Assembly (NCBI GenBank): GCA_018417955.1
Contig: JACTVC010000015.1
Span: 955,862 to 1,019,861 of the forward strand
Source: Laccaria trichodermophora
Lineage: Eukaryota > Basidiomycota > Agaricomycetes > Agaricales > Hydnangiaceae
Length of the DNA stretch: 64,000 bases
Direction: 5' to 3'
Position numbers and translations under genes: made by a program. Shown here one piece after another: positions 1 to 11,409 of the stretch; within the stretch, counting starts at the first letter, position 1, and the number at the start of each line of letters is the position of its first letter. The notes below the pieces were generated by a model. That model was not told where the DNA came from and made no database searches. It was given only the letters and a program-made list of their open reading frames with translations.

Positions 1-147
1 TACATGTAGTGCAAGAGGATGGCAAGACTGCTGACAAGGTGGTGGTTCAAGACAAAAGATCAATATATTATGTAAGATATCCAAATCTAGCTATATACCA
101 CTGTTTGACTATGGCCTCTGGGCATTCCCTTCCAATCCTATATCACA
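1..147. repeat. left terminal direct repeat (partial)
   Basis: Identical to 3883-4029. It is the 3' part of a presumed LTR whose 5' part lies outside the window. Identity of the two copies would imply a young insertion if they are LTRs. Confidence 0.7.
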
Positions 148-452
148 AAGCCCCCCAATGTCCAGAGGGCATGTAAGGAAAACAATGGTGGGGAAGAATA
201 ATAGAATAGAAATCCTCTTGCCCCCCAGAGTGAATATCAGGATAAAATGAGACCAAAAGGTAGCAAAGCAAAGAAGATGAATAAAAGAAAGAAAAAATTT
301 GGCCCCAAATAATTTGCTATCTGGAAAGCTGGTCACTGTAAGCTCCCAGCTTAACCCAGAAATACCCATATGATCCTCCCATTCTCTCTTCAGTGATGTA
401 TAACCATGAGTACTGGGAAACCATGCAAGTGGGTGGCTTCCAGGTCATCCAT

Positions 453-677
453 CCCAACTCCATTGCCTTTCCCCATCAAGATGGTGTAGCATGCTTCCAT
501 CATACTTGTGGTCTGGGTATAAGACATGTATAGTGTGATAGAGGCTTGCGCCTCTCCACTCAGATCGTTGATCCCAACTCAACTCCCTCTACCCATCAAG
601 ATGATGTAGCTTGCTTCCATTGTGGTGTGTCGTCTGGACGTGGGGAGCATGTAATGGGATAGAGGCTTGCGCCTCTC
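453..677. repeat. two 120-bp imperfect tandem units
   Basis: The block beginning CCCAACTC at 453 recurs at 573, and the palindromic GAGGCTTGCGCCTCT occurs at 541 and again at 661, both offset 120 bp. It lies inside the non-coding LTR-like element. Confidence 0.6.
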
Positions 678-950
678 CTCACATCTTCCACCTATACTCC
701 CCTACAGCCCCCCACTTTTCCAGTGTGCGAATCTCAAGAATCAAGCCAGGGAGGATAGAGGCGAAGAGATCGTGCAGTGGAAAATTACAAGCCGTGATCC
801 TAAGTTGGTGTTAGAGTAGGTAGAGGTGGTGCCAGTTGGGTAGGAATGATGAGAGGTTGAAGGAAAGGGGGAGAGAAAAAAAAATGTTGTCATAAATCTT
901 GCCCCCCAGAGTGGACACAGGCCATGCAACACACAAGCAGCAATCTATAA

Positions 951-1330
951 GGTTACCATGATTGAAGAAGAGTCCGCCGCATAATGTGCGAGCAGCAACT
1001 CCTCAACACTGATCCGCCGCAAAACATGCGAGCTGCAATCAGGAGCCAGAAGGTTACCATGATTGAAGAAGAGTCCGCCGCGTAATGCGCGAGCAGCAAC
1101 TCCTCAACACTGATCCGCCGCGTAACTCGCGAGCAGCAATCAGTACTTCTGAGGGACTCAGAAGGTTACCATGATTGAAGAAGAGTCCGCCGCGTAATGC
1201 GCGAGCTGCAACTCCTCCACACCGATCCGCCGCGAAATGCGCGAGCAGCAATCAGCCTTCTGAGAGAGCCAGAAGGTTACCATGACTGAAGAAGAGTCTG
1301 CCGCGTAATGCGCGAGCAGCAACTCTCAAC
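951..1330. repeat. four tandem units of about 101-112 bp carrying CCGCG/GCGCGAGC boxes
   Basis: GGTTACCATGATTGAAGAAG starts near 951, 1052, 1163 and 1274 (the last with one change). Each unit carries one or two boxes of the form CCGCCGCGTAATGCGCGAGC, which can pair with themselves. Related boxes appear further right at about 3350, 3410 and 3560 within the same element. Confidence 0.7.
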
Positions 1331-1679
1331 CAGTTGAGGTGTCTCCCCTGCCCATAAGAGTCCTCCAATCAAGTCTTAACACCCCAAATAGAGGGGAGAT
1401 CCTGAGGTAGCCAAAAATGTGTTTGAGCATAGCGTAGTGATTTCTGGCCCGTTCCTGGAGATCAAATACCCGTTCGAAAGCTACGAACGACACCTTTCCA
1501 ACGGTATAATTCGCGTATCGTGACGAGCCGTGGTCGTTGAGATAGAGAGGAAGTACCCAGAAACTGCAGTTCTGGAGTAAATGCATACTGCAGACCAGGC
1601 TGTTGTCCGTTATCAACGTAAATAGGTGCGTCGGAAAGGTACGAATCCAACGTCCAAAACGGGCTATAGAACGTCCGAT

Positions 1680-2990
1680 GCGAGCGGGTTATGACAATAG
1701 GAATGGGGAAATGGTTGTTGAAGAGATGGCACTGTAACACAAGGACCGCTCGTCCATTTGATGCGTATGAGGGCTTCCCAGAAGCGCATTGACCGTGGCT
1801 TCAAAACGAACCAAAGAACGAAAGAGGAGACCGAGATCTCGCCGAGAACGGACGAAATATGTTCATCTTGGTCATACCAGACTGAACTAGGCGAAGCGCC
1901 GCCAACAGGTGACCGTTTGGCGAGTTCAGGGAGTCCAAAGGAAGGTGTGGATCAGGGCTTTCCAACGCAAAAAAGATGAGAGCGATACGACCGTCAGTTG
2001 GCGAGATATGACATGAACAAGTCACATGCAAATGGTTGTTGGAGGGATGGTGCTGTGACACGAGAACCGCTTGTCCGTTTGACGCGTATGAGGGCTTCCC
2101 AGAAGCGCATTGACCGTGGCTTCAAAACAAGCCAAAGAACAAAAGGAACGACAAGGTTCTCGCCGAGAACGGACAAAATATGTTCATCTTGGTCATACCA
2201 GGCTGAAGTAGGTGAAGCGCAGCCAATACGCGACCGTTTGGCGAGTTCAGGGGGTCCAAAGAAAGGTGTAAATGAGGGCTTTCCAGCGCAAAAGAGACGA
2301 GAGCAATCGGGGCGTCGGTCGGCGAGATATGACATGAACAAGTCACATGCAAATGGTTGTTGGAGGGATGGTGCTGTGACACGAGAACCGCTCGTCCGTT
2401 TGACGCGTATGAGGGCTCCCCAGAAGCGCATTGACCGTGGCTTCAAAACGAGCCAAAGAACAAAAGGAACGACCAGGTTCTCGCCGAGAACGGACGAGAC
2501 AGGTTCACCTTGGTCATACCAGGCTGAACTAGGCAAAGCGCAGCCAATAGGTGACCGTTTGGCGAGTTCATGGGGTCGAAAGAAAGGTGTAAATGAGGGC
2601 TTTCCAGCGCAAAAAAGACGAGAGCAATCGGGGCGTCGGTCGGCGAGATATGACATGAACAAGTCACATGTAAGTGGTTGTTGGAGGGATGGTGCTGTAA
2701 CACAGGAACCGCTCGTCCGTTTGACGCGTATGAGGGCTCCCCAGAAGCGCATTGACCGTGGCTTCAAAACGAGCCAAAGAACAAAAGGAACGACGAGGTT
2801 CTCGCCGAGAACGGACGAGATATGTTCATTTTGGTCATACCAGGCTGAAGTAGGTGAAGCGCAGCCAATACGCGACCGTTTGGCGAGTTCATGGGGTCCA
2901 AAGAAAGGTATGAACGAGGGCTTCCCAGCGCAAAAGAGACGAGAGCAATCGGGGTGTCGGTTGGCGAGATATGATGTGAATAAGTCCCAT
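1680..2990. repeat. 321-bp satellite, four units plus a short partial unit
   Basis: The unit start GCGAGATATGACATG (diverged in unit 1) occurs at 1680, 2001, 2322, 2643 and 2964, exactly 321 bp apart. Unit 1 is the most diverged. Because 321 is divisible by three and the unit has few stops, long open frames appear on both strands (about 361 residues on + and 350 on -). Their translations are simply 107-residue repeats with no recognisable domain, so I treat the array as non-coding satellite inside the LTR-like element. Confidence 0.85.
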
Positions 2991-3773
2991 GTTGATGTCC
3001 CATCAACCCCATCCAACCCAAAACCACTCCAAACCCTTCTAACCATTCAGAAACCAAGAGAAGCCATTCCAGGGAGTTCATAGAGAAGTAAGGAGGATGA
3101 GAATACTCATTCCTCAAGCAAGAAAACAGCAAAGATTGGGAGAGAAGCATAGTAGGGCATAGCACATAATTTCCAGAGCAGCAGACTGAACTGGAGGGAT
3201 GTCAATGAACATCTGGCTGTTCTTGAGAGGCCTAGATGCTAAAAGACAAGGGAGATGGTTGAGGAACAGGTGGAGTCTGAGAGACAGTGAAGCAGTGCAA
3301 AGCAGCAGGCAACACTGGTTGTGGGCAACCTCCTCACCAAGTCAATGGTCGCGTAGTCGCGGAATCCAGACATAGGTGAGTAGGAACTCTCCTCACAGTA
3401 GACTTCAGGCCGCGTAGTCGCGAAATCCCAAAGCCCAGCTGCTCAGAGTCAGCGCAGCAACCCAATCGAACAAACCTCAACCAGCTGTGCAAGCACAAGC
3501 TAAAGTCAATGGTTCATCCAACTGAAGGATGGATGAGCCCTTTCACATGAAGTAGTAAGCCCGCCGCGAAGTGCGCGAGCAGCAGCTACCATCCATGCTA
3601 AGGTTCCTCCTGTGATGAGCTGGCACATTCCCACAACTCTCCAGCTCTCCCTCTACCAAGAAATGCAGACTTCAACCATGCTTTGGTGAAGTCCGCGGTG
3701 CCCCCACCATTGTGAAGCGTTCACTCTGAACTTCTCGCATAGCTGAAGCCAAGAGGGAAGGAGGAGGCAAGAA

Positions 3774-4029
3774 TGGGTGGATCTGGGATCAACACCCATG
3801 AGTGAGCAATGAGCAGTTACAAGATACTCAGCTGGCCCAACATGATTATGCATACTGTAGGAAGTACAGTTATACAAAGCACTACATGTAGTGCAAGAGG
3901 ATGGCAAGACTGCTGACAAGGTGGTGGTTCAAGACAAAAGATCAATATATTATGTAAGATATCCAAATCTAGCTATATACCACTGTTTGACTATGGCCTC
4001 TGGGCATTCCCTTCCAATCCTATATCACA
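3774..4029. repeat. right terminal repeat of the LTR-like element
   Basis: It starts TGGG directly after a purine tract and ends CACA. The last 147 bp match positions 1-147 without a mismatch. The exact left boundary is inferred from the TG dinucleotide and the purine tract, not from an alignment with the full left LTR. Confidence 0.5.
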
Positions 4030-4079
4030 TCAATCCTTCAACCACATCCCCCAGAACCTATACAGAGTCAGGGACACTA

Positions 4080-4365
4080 TAAACTACATGTCAACTACAA
4101 ACTTTTCTAATGAAAAAGCACACACTACAAATCATTTGTAGTCTCAAAAAGCACACACTATAAACTTTTCTAATGAAAAAGCACAGACTACAAATCTTGT
4201 GTAGCTCTCAAAAAGTGGACACTACAAACTTTTTTCATGAAAAAGCGCACACTACAAATCTTTTGTAGTCTTAAAAAGCTGGAGAGTACAAACTTTTTTA
4301 ATGAAAAAGCGCACACTATAAACTTTTCTAATGAAAAAGCACACACTACATGCACCTTCCTTTTT
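4080..4365. repeat. A/T-rich imperfect tandem repeat
   Basis: Alternating modules of the type ACTACAAACTTTTCTAATG and AAAAAGCACACACTACAAATC repeat at roughly 30-60 bp spacing. There is no coding content. Confidence 0.65.
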
Positions 4366-4655
4366 TGGTCATTTTTCCCATGATAAAATAATTGTAGCCC
4401 TTTCTTTTAGCTTTCTAAATGTACTGAAATTATGTTGTTTGGTTTTGTTTTTATGGAGAAAAATGCAAAAAACAAAAAAAAACGCGACACTTTTGAAAGT
4501 CTTTTAGATCATATCTTCACAACAGGAGCACTTCAGAACATAATTCAAATAGATTCTAGAAGCTAGAGTGCAGGGCTGCAACTTTTTTTTTTTTTTGCTA
4601 TTTTAAGAAAATGGTCATGTGACCACTTTCCTAACAACCCTGAAATACCAGAAAT
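4366..4655. other. AT-rich spacer, nothing recognised
   Basis: Low-complexity AT-rich sequence with A and T runs, such as the T run near 4585. I see no open frame with protein-like composition and no repeat in common with its neighbours. Confidence 0.5.
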
Positions 4656-5440
4656 ATTGCCCTAGGGAAAAATGAAATACCAAAAATATCGCCCTAAGCA
4701 AACAATAATATATAGCCCTGGAAAACAATGAAATATCAAAAATATTGCCCTAAGCAAGCAATGATATATAGTCCTGGACCAAAAATATAGCCCTGAGGAA
4801 CAATGAAATACCAAAAATATCGCCCTAGGCAACCAATGATATATAGCCCTGCAAAACAATGAAATACCAAAAATATCGCCCTAGGCAACCAATGATATAT
4901 AGCCCTGCAAAACAATGAAATCCCAAAAATATCGCCCTAGGCAACCAATGACAAATAGCCCTGAAAAACAATGAAATACCAAAAATATCGCCCTAGGCAA
5001 CCAATGATATATAGCCCTGCAAAACAATGAAATCCCAAAAATATCGCCCTAGGCAACCAATGACAAATAGCCCTGAAAAACAATGAAATACCAAAAATAT
5101 CGCCCTAGGCAACCAATGATATATAGCCCTGCAAAACAATGAAATCCCAAAAATATCGCCCTAGGCAACCAATGATATATAGCCCTGCAAAACAATGAAA
5201 TATCAAAAATATCGCCCTAGGCAACCAATGATATATGGCCCTGCAAAACAATGAAATATCAAAAATATCGCCCTAGACAACCAATGATATAGACCTCTGG
5301 GGAAGAATGAAATATCATAAATATCACTCTGGGAAGCAATGATATATAGCCCTGGGGAATAATGAAATATCAAAAATATCGCCCTAGAGAAGAAATGATA
5401 AATAGTCCTAGGGAAGAATGACAGGATCCCAAGTTGAATG
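4656..5440. repeat. 56-bp satellite (dimer of ~28-bp half units), about 14 copies
   Basis: CAATGAAATACCAAAAATAT recurs with exact 56-bp spacing (for example 4801, 4857, 4913). Each unit has two related halves, one ending ATATCGCCCTAGG and one ending ATATATAGCCCTG. Units at the edges are more diverged, as is usual for arrays homogenised in the centre. The array stops about 100 bp before the first visible codon of the KDZ transposase. Confidence 0.85.
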
Positions 5441-5550
5441 ACATAAGGTAGGCAGAATGAAATAAGACACATATCATTTCATTTGCCTAGCCATTTCATT
5501 TCATATTTTTGCTGGGCTGCAAATAAATGACTGTGCAGGCAACTGCCTAG

Positions 5551-8500
5551 TATTTATCATATAAGTGGTGCCCACCACTCACTAACGATTATCTGAGAGA
5601 CTGGGAGAAACGTCGTTGGATTTATATCGATGAGGTACTTCGGAGGGAAGCACCGCCAGAAGGCTTGACTTGTGAAACATGTCAAATCCGTGTGGCAACC
5701 TGGAGATGTAGCTGTTGTTTGGGCAGTCCAGTATTATGTACTGACTGTTGCCGGACTACTCATAGACGACATCCTTTTCATAGAATTGAATACTGGACGG
5801 GAGATTACTTCTCACCATCTTGGTTATGGAAGGCCGGATCAATTTTACATCTTGGCCATAACGGTGTACCCTGTCCCGGGAAACGATGGGATGCGTCGGA
5901 TGCAGATTCCATTAACTGCGAAAGCTGGGGCCATAGGGGAACTCAGGCCGAGCAATTGGAAGAGCCGACAATACCCGACGACGAAGAGGTAGACTATGAA
6001 GATATTGCCGACGAGACTTCCCGGGGCCTTTACAATGACACCGAAGTTCCTGATCCTCCGGTATCCATGATTGATGGACATCGAGTATTTACCTACGTCC
6101 ATACCAATGGCGTTCATCAGCTTCCGACGTCTTTTTGCACATGTGCCAGTGCACCATCCGAAGAAATACAGCTTTTAAGGATGGGTCTCTTTCCATCCAC
6201 CTCCGATACTCCTCGAACGGCCTTTTCATTTCAGGTGCTTGATGACTACCTTTTGGAAAACCTCGAATGCAAAACTTCGGCACTTCATTACTTCTCAAAG
6301 CTTCGGCGGATGACATGCAAAGCATTTCCAAATCTGGTGAAGGTATGTTTTCTCCTTTAAAGTTTCGGCTGGCACTTACCCTGTTTTAGGATAGATACCG
6401 TGAGTTGTTGCGAGCTAGCCGGCAATGGAGGGTTATCAAGGAATACAAGTGGTTTGGCTTTGGGCACAAAGCCGAAGATCCAAAAACTGGTGACTTGGCT
6501 CTGTTTTGCGCCGCATGTCCACAGCCTGGAATAAATCTTCCCGATAATTGGAAGGACGACCCGGAACAATGGCCATATACCCGGGGGTTTGTCCTCGATG
6601 GCAATTTCACATGTAATCACAAAGCTCAAAGGCACCCCGAAGATGATGTCTGGTTAAAGTCCGGTCAGGGATATATGGTAGAAAGAAGCCGATATGCAAA
6701 CCATCTGGCCACGGCTCCCGAGATTAAAGAAGTGAGGTTACCCTAACCCTACAACTGTTTCGGCAGCTGATGAACAACAGAAACCGACTTGCAATGAACA
6801 TCACGCCGTGAACGACAAATCAAGAATTCATAAAGGTTGTGATTCCACTGGCCTTGGCGCCACCGCTTGCCTAAGGCATGGCTGCTATTGTCCGGGTGCT
6901 GTGGTCGATTTCCAGAAAGGAGAAAGGTAAGTTTCGGCTGTTTGTCGGATGACGTTACATTGCTCCATGGCATATCAGACAGATGAATATCGACTACGCG
7001 TTCTGCGAGGCGTTGAAGAACACTGGTGCATCGGAGGCCCCCCGATGCATCGTTGTCTATGATGTTAACTGCCAGTACTTTGTAAACTTCCGAAAGCAGG
7101 TGGAAAAATCTCCGTTTCTCGAGGTTCATCCCGGGCTAATCATAATTCCGGGTATCAGCCTATTCCATATTCATGGACATCAGCTTGTTTGTCTTGTGAG
7201 GTTCTCACCGACCTTTATTATCGGTGGAGGACAATCAGATGGTGAAATACTGGAGACATTATGGTCCACTCTCAACCACGTCGGCAGAATATCAAGGACC
7301 ATGACCCTTGCTCATCGGACGGAGGTTCTTGATGCCCACATGGGTGACAACAACTGGAAGAAACTGGTTAACATGGTATCGTCGCTTTGTAAACGATGGA
7401 AGCGAATTCAGAAGGCACTTCCCGAAGCCGAAGCAGAGTTGAAAAAGCTCTCAGAGACGGCCTCCGAAGAGCAGTTGGAAGATTGGGATTCACAGGACAA
7501 TGACGCACAAGCTCGCCGAATTTTCGATCCCTCGGCAATGGATATATATGAAGCCAAAGCCCCGAAATGTTTGTCGCCCTTGTTTAACCCAGGGTTAAGG
7601 TTAACTAATGGTAATAACAGTGCCGACGCAGGAGGTACAGGCTGAGTTCATGGCACAAGAACAAGGTCTTCGGCAAAATGTGGGACTCTCGCTTTGGGTT
7701 GGCACGGGGATTAAACTTCAAGAAGCCCAGTATGTTGCTGATTAAAATGACTAACATGATACGCTAACCCTAAAATAAGGCTTACGCTTAGCCGATTCGC
7801 CAGGATGATGGGGAGGAAGCCGACGTCAGAGCAGAAGCTAGAGCTCGCACGTCGTCGGCAGAGATTTGTGAAGGGGCTGGACGCATTTGAGCAAGAGGCG
7901 GTAACGTTGTTTCCGGAGATAAATCTTTCCGATGGGTTTTTAGTCCCACCGACGATGGATGAGTATGAGCATGACGAGGACTTTGAGCAATTACAGGTCA
8001 ACCCACCGCAGAATGATAATGGCCTCCCCGAATACAGAGAGATCATCGTACCTTCTAGCTTTGCAACTCTCCCTCAAACTATGAAGGGGGCTCGCCTACG
8101 AGAAATTGACTTGCGGGTTGCGCAAGCCAATGATGCACTCGCATCTATTCGGCTGGACATCGGGCACAAGTCATTCATTTACCGAAAAAAGATCAACACC
8201 GAAGAAAGCAAGAAGGGAAAGACCCGGTCCTATGATCAAGTCAATGCCATTGACAGAAATTTGGCTTATCACCTCCGAGTTTATGGTCAGGCCCGATGGG
8301 CCTTACAGCGTCTAGCTGTGTCGGAAGACATTTTATCACGTTTCAAGGAAATCAAAAAGGCTGATACTCATCTGCTTCCGAATATATCTCACCCCAATAA
8401 ACCCGGCTTTAGGAACAAAGATATCCCCTGGTTTTGGGGTTTCAATATACATGGCGATTCGGAGAATGACATGCATATGGAAGAACGTAAGTGATCTCAT

Positions 8501-8782
8501 TCGTTAAATATTGTCATTCATCTGCTATGTACTTCGGCAGTATATCGGGTGAACTATCTTCGGACCAAAGCGAGATATCACCGATGGCTGGAGGAATCGA
8601 AGTTGGTTCCGATGGAAATGGCATGGACAATGCGGTATTTTACGAAGCGGGCAACATATTGGGAAGATCTGAGGGATCTAAGCGCCGATGGTAAGCGCTG
8701 CTATGCCTCCCGCCAAGCCGCCATGTGGCGAGGTTTCCACGTGCAGGCGTTATCGGAATGTCAACTTTCCGGCGCTATTTAA
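5551..8782 (+). CDS. KDZ transposase with CxC2-type cysteine cluster, 5' end missing
   Basis: DDE-type transposase of the KDZ (Kyakuja-Dileera-Zisupton) family, which cuts and pastes DNA elements. Splicing exons 5551-6342, 6390-6731, 6781-6926, 6979-7568, 7621-7729, 7780-8486 and 8541-8782 gives one open frame of 975 codons with consistent phases and introns of 47-54 bp. Near the N terminus lies a CxC2 cluster (CETC...CSCC...CTDCCRTTHRRHPFH). The core carries VYDVNCQYF, FHIHGHQ and GQSDGEILETLW, the usual KDZ catalytic-region blocks, with a basic C-terminal region (YASRQAAMW). No ATG precedes the frame: a TAG at 5548 is followed directly by coding sequence. The start is therefore either in an upstream exon not found or lost beside the satellite array. 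Family members are usually somewhat longer. Confidence 0.85.
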
Positions 8783-8819
8783 GGTTATTGTTATATGTTT
8801 GTCGGCTTCTATACCATCG

Positions 8820-9990
8820 ATGAAGCACAGCATTAGATTGTCTTATCTCAACATGCTCTTCACTCCCCGCCAACTGGAGGCCATGGAACGAACCCGCCCC
8901 ATGCAGATGTTAGTATACATGATCAGTTCTCGTTGCCGAGCTGCCACCAAGGCATGGAAGGAACAGCCGAATATGTCTGAAAATGAAAAGGAGATATGGC
9001 TCTCCCTGTTCAGGGGGGAGCTGGTAAGTCCGAAGGATCTTGCACCGCTCAAGGCTAAATACATAACAGGATTTCATTCAGAAGGCGCTCGGATCACATG
9101 CCATCGAGGAGTTCGCGTATGACATCCCGATGTTCCTCCAGGCTTGTGTGAGGGAGTCTGGCCCGCCTGATATTGACTGGGTGGTTGATCAAACTTCGCC
9201 AGATTGCTTAGTTCCAGTCTACCTCGACGATTGGTGGATGGAAAAAGATATTCAGGATCGAGTTGGAAAAGAACGGGATTGGAATGACCTGGAAACATTT
9301 GGCGTGGCCTTGCATGCCGATATGGTAAGTAAACGGCTTATTCCCGATGGACGTTTATCATGTTAGTTGCAGCTCTCCCAAAACTACCACATGGGTGGAG
9401 ATTTGCCTCTTTCATCGGCAACTCCCGAAATCGAGCGGATGAAGAACCTTCGGGAGAGCATTGCCCGAGGGAGAAAGACCTTGAAAGCTGAATTGGATCG
9501 CATTTATGACAGGCTCCATGACCTCGAGGATCGGCTTGAGAATTCAACAAAGTCAATCCTGGTGATGGAGCATGAGTGGAGGGATGGCTGGTCTATCAGA
9601 TATGCCGACAAGCTGTTCGAGGAGGATGCAGTTGACGAAGATTCCGATGAGGGGCATACCGACGCCAAGTCCATGTCAGTGGCCCCCCCAATGTCGGCCC
9701 AAGCTGGGACCTCACGGACCCCCATGGCATCAGCATCCAGGCAGGCCCACAGCGCCGAAATGACCGCACCAACATCTCGGCCCAGGAAACCAGCTCCCCC
9801 AACAATGCCGGTGACATCTACGGCCGATCGTATCTCTCGCCCCATCACGCCAATTCCTTCCTATTCTGGAGGCTCAGACTTCAAACCTCTTCGTCATATC
9901 AAACTCACAGGTCGACGAGAGTTGGACAGCCGTCACCTATCGTCGTCGGGAGTGCCGGGAGAGTTTGAACGCATTTTTTCACAATTTTAA
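8820..9990 (+). CDS. companion ORF of the KDZ unit, unknown function
   Basis: Exons 8820-9023, 9070-9324 and 9367-9990 join in phase to give 360 residues from ATG 8820, with introns of 46 and 42 bp. I do not recognise the family. The middle part is acidic and tryptophan-rich (VYLDDWWMEKD). Then comes a heptad-like coiled coil of about 50 residues (ERMKNLRESIARGRK onward) and a Ser/Pro/Thr-rich tail. It begins 37 bp after the transposase stop on the same strand and ends 17 bp before the end of the convergent TET/JBP gene, so it belongs to the same unit. In an alternative model it is the 3' part of the transposase gene: introns 8691-8746 and 8784-8836 would join the two frames without a stop. 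Confidence 0.6.
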
Positions 9991-10006
9991 ATCATGAAAT
10001 TTGTAT

Positions 10007-11372
10007 CTAGCATTCAAGTGGTAAAAGGAAGCCACTATGTTGAATACGCAACATCGCCTTGACCCTATCCGGCTCGTCCAGAGACAGCCATCTCTTAAAC
10101 ACCTCTTCAGACATCATGACCACATGTGGAACACCCCCCAAACGTTCAGAGACCCTTTCTCTCATAAAGAAAGCAAGGCAGTATCGGTCTGTGTCCGTTC
10201 TCGATACTCTGTGCCTTACCGCCTTCCCAAGAATTGACAGAACTGTTCCGGAACCATACCGAAATCTAATCCTGATACCAGGTAACTCCGCCCGAAGGTC
10301 GGGGTCAACATTGGAGGACAGATTAACCAAAAGGTCGTACATCCAATCTGCATTCTGACCATCCCGATGGAGAGGGGTTTCTCTTTCACTAATTACCAAC
10401 AGACCCGTGAAGGCAGTTCCCCAAACTTTCATGATCCGTTTCAAACAATCCTTATCAGACGTCACTGATGATTGAGGACGGAGACATCGAAGCAGTGCTC
10501 CTCGGCCCCCGAAATGCTGCTCCGGGTGAATGACACTCATAATGCCACCAATAATTGCTTGGAAATCGATTATCTTCCGAAGGAACCGTTCGCCAGCTCC
10601 ATTATCTTCCTTCAAAGCCGCCGATGCATGTAACGAACTTCCGTTGTGCTGGGTGCTGTTCAGAAAGAAATAACCCGAGATTGACTTTGGACACTTACCC
10701 CATGCCCAGCTTGATACCATAACGGCACGAGATTGACAATACCTGGAGGGTACTTGCAAAAGCATATATTCCGATAATATCTCGGATTGCTCCTCCAGTT
10801 GCCATTGCTTTTGTCAGGTACCTGCAGCAAGGGGTGAAGTAATTCCACAGCCGTTCGGATTTGAGCCTCAATTACAATTAGTCAATTGGTAATGACAGGC
10901 TGATTTTAATTACCTGTAGTTCTTCCGACAAAATCCCCGGAAGATACCAGGCGAGGATATGCCCCATTCGGTCATTGACTCTTGTAGGGTTGCCCTCGAC
11001 GACATCAATGTGCTTCGGAAATGCGGGAGGGAACTTGGAAGCAATGGCCGTCTCCATAAGAATGCAAGTGCCTGGTACAGAAGAGTGAGTCCATTTTTGC
11101 CCTCGACTGAGTCCATGGTAACACGTACCCGTTGGCTGCTTTCCAATGACGCCGATATAATCGTCAATGTCCCAGTTGACCACGATTGGCAGGTTTGTCC
11201 AGGCTTCGGCGATCACGGCAATAGCTCGTTCACAGTGGGTAACGAGTCCCTGAGACAATGAATCGGCGGGATAATCATTCGGGAAGTCAAACAATTTGTG
11301 CCGAAGACGACCGGCAAGGTAGGTGGAGACGTCGTCGGTGACTGCCTCCAATGCCGTCAACTGCTCCTCCAT
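10007..11372 (-). CDS. TET/JBP-family 2-oxoglutarate/Fe(II) dioxygenase
   Basis: Likely oxidises 5-methylcytosine in DNA, as shown for some fungal TET/JBP proteins. Exons 10914-11372, 10699-10866 and 10007-10648 splice in phase to 422 residues, with introns of 47 and 50 bp. The C-terminal half carries the double-stranded beta-helix signature: TPLHRDGQNADW supplies the HxD pair (about H303, D305), and GKAVRHRVSRTDTDRY supplies the distal His (about 355) and the 2-oxoglutarate-binding Arg (about 364). The N-terminal half has no domain I recognise. The gene converges on the KDZ unit with only 17 bp between stop codons. Physical linkage of TET/JBP genes with KDZ transposons is a described feature of Agaricomycete genomes. 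I chose the ATG at 11372 because a TATA-like box lies just upstream; an in-frame ATG at 11423 is possible. Confidence 0.8.
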
Positions 11373-11409
11373 GTCGTTGAGTGGCGAGCTTTCAATGCAA
11401 ATAAATTGT

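Larger units (their letters stand above)
1..4029. mobile_element. non-coding LTR-like element (LARD/TRIM type), left end cut by window
   Basis: Positions 1-147 recur without a mismatch at 3883-4029, so a direct terminal repeat brackets about 3.7 kb. Just before the right copy is a purine tract (3751-3773, one C), as expected for a polypurine primer. It is followed by TGGG at 3774, and the repeat ends in CACA at 4029, giving TG...CA termini and a right LTR of about 256 bp. The interior has no convincing protein gene and is built of several tandem repeats. These features fit a large retrotransposon derivative lacking coding capacity. No clear primer-binding site follows position 147, and the left flank is outside the window, so a target duplication (TCAAT expected from 4030) cannot be checked. 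A plain segmental duplication is the alternative. Confidence 0.5.

Noticed and set aside
1994..3083. 350-361-codon frames on both strands
   Set aside because: They follow the 321-bp satellite exactly, repeat the same 107 residues and match no domain I know. Periodicity divisible by three explains their openness.
4656..5440. regular repeat array as a CRISPR
   Set aside because: There are no unique spacers: whole 56-bp units are repeated head to tail, and the sequence is eukaryotic with no cas genes.
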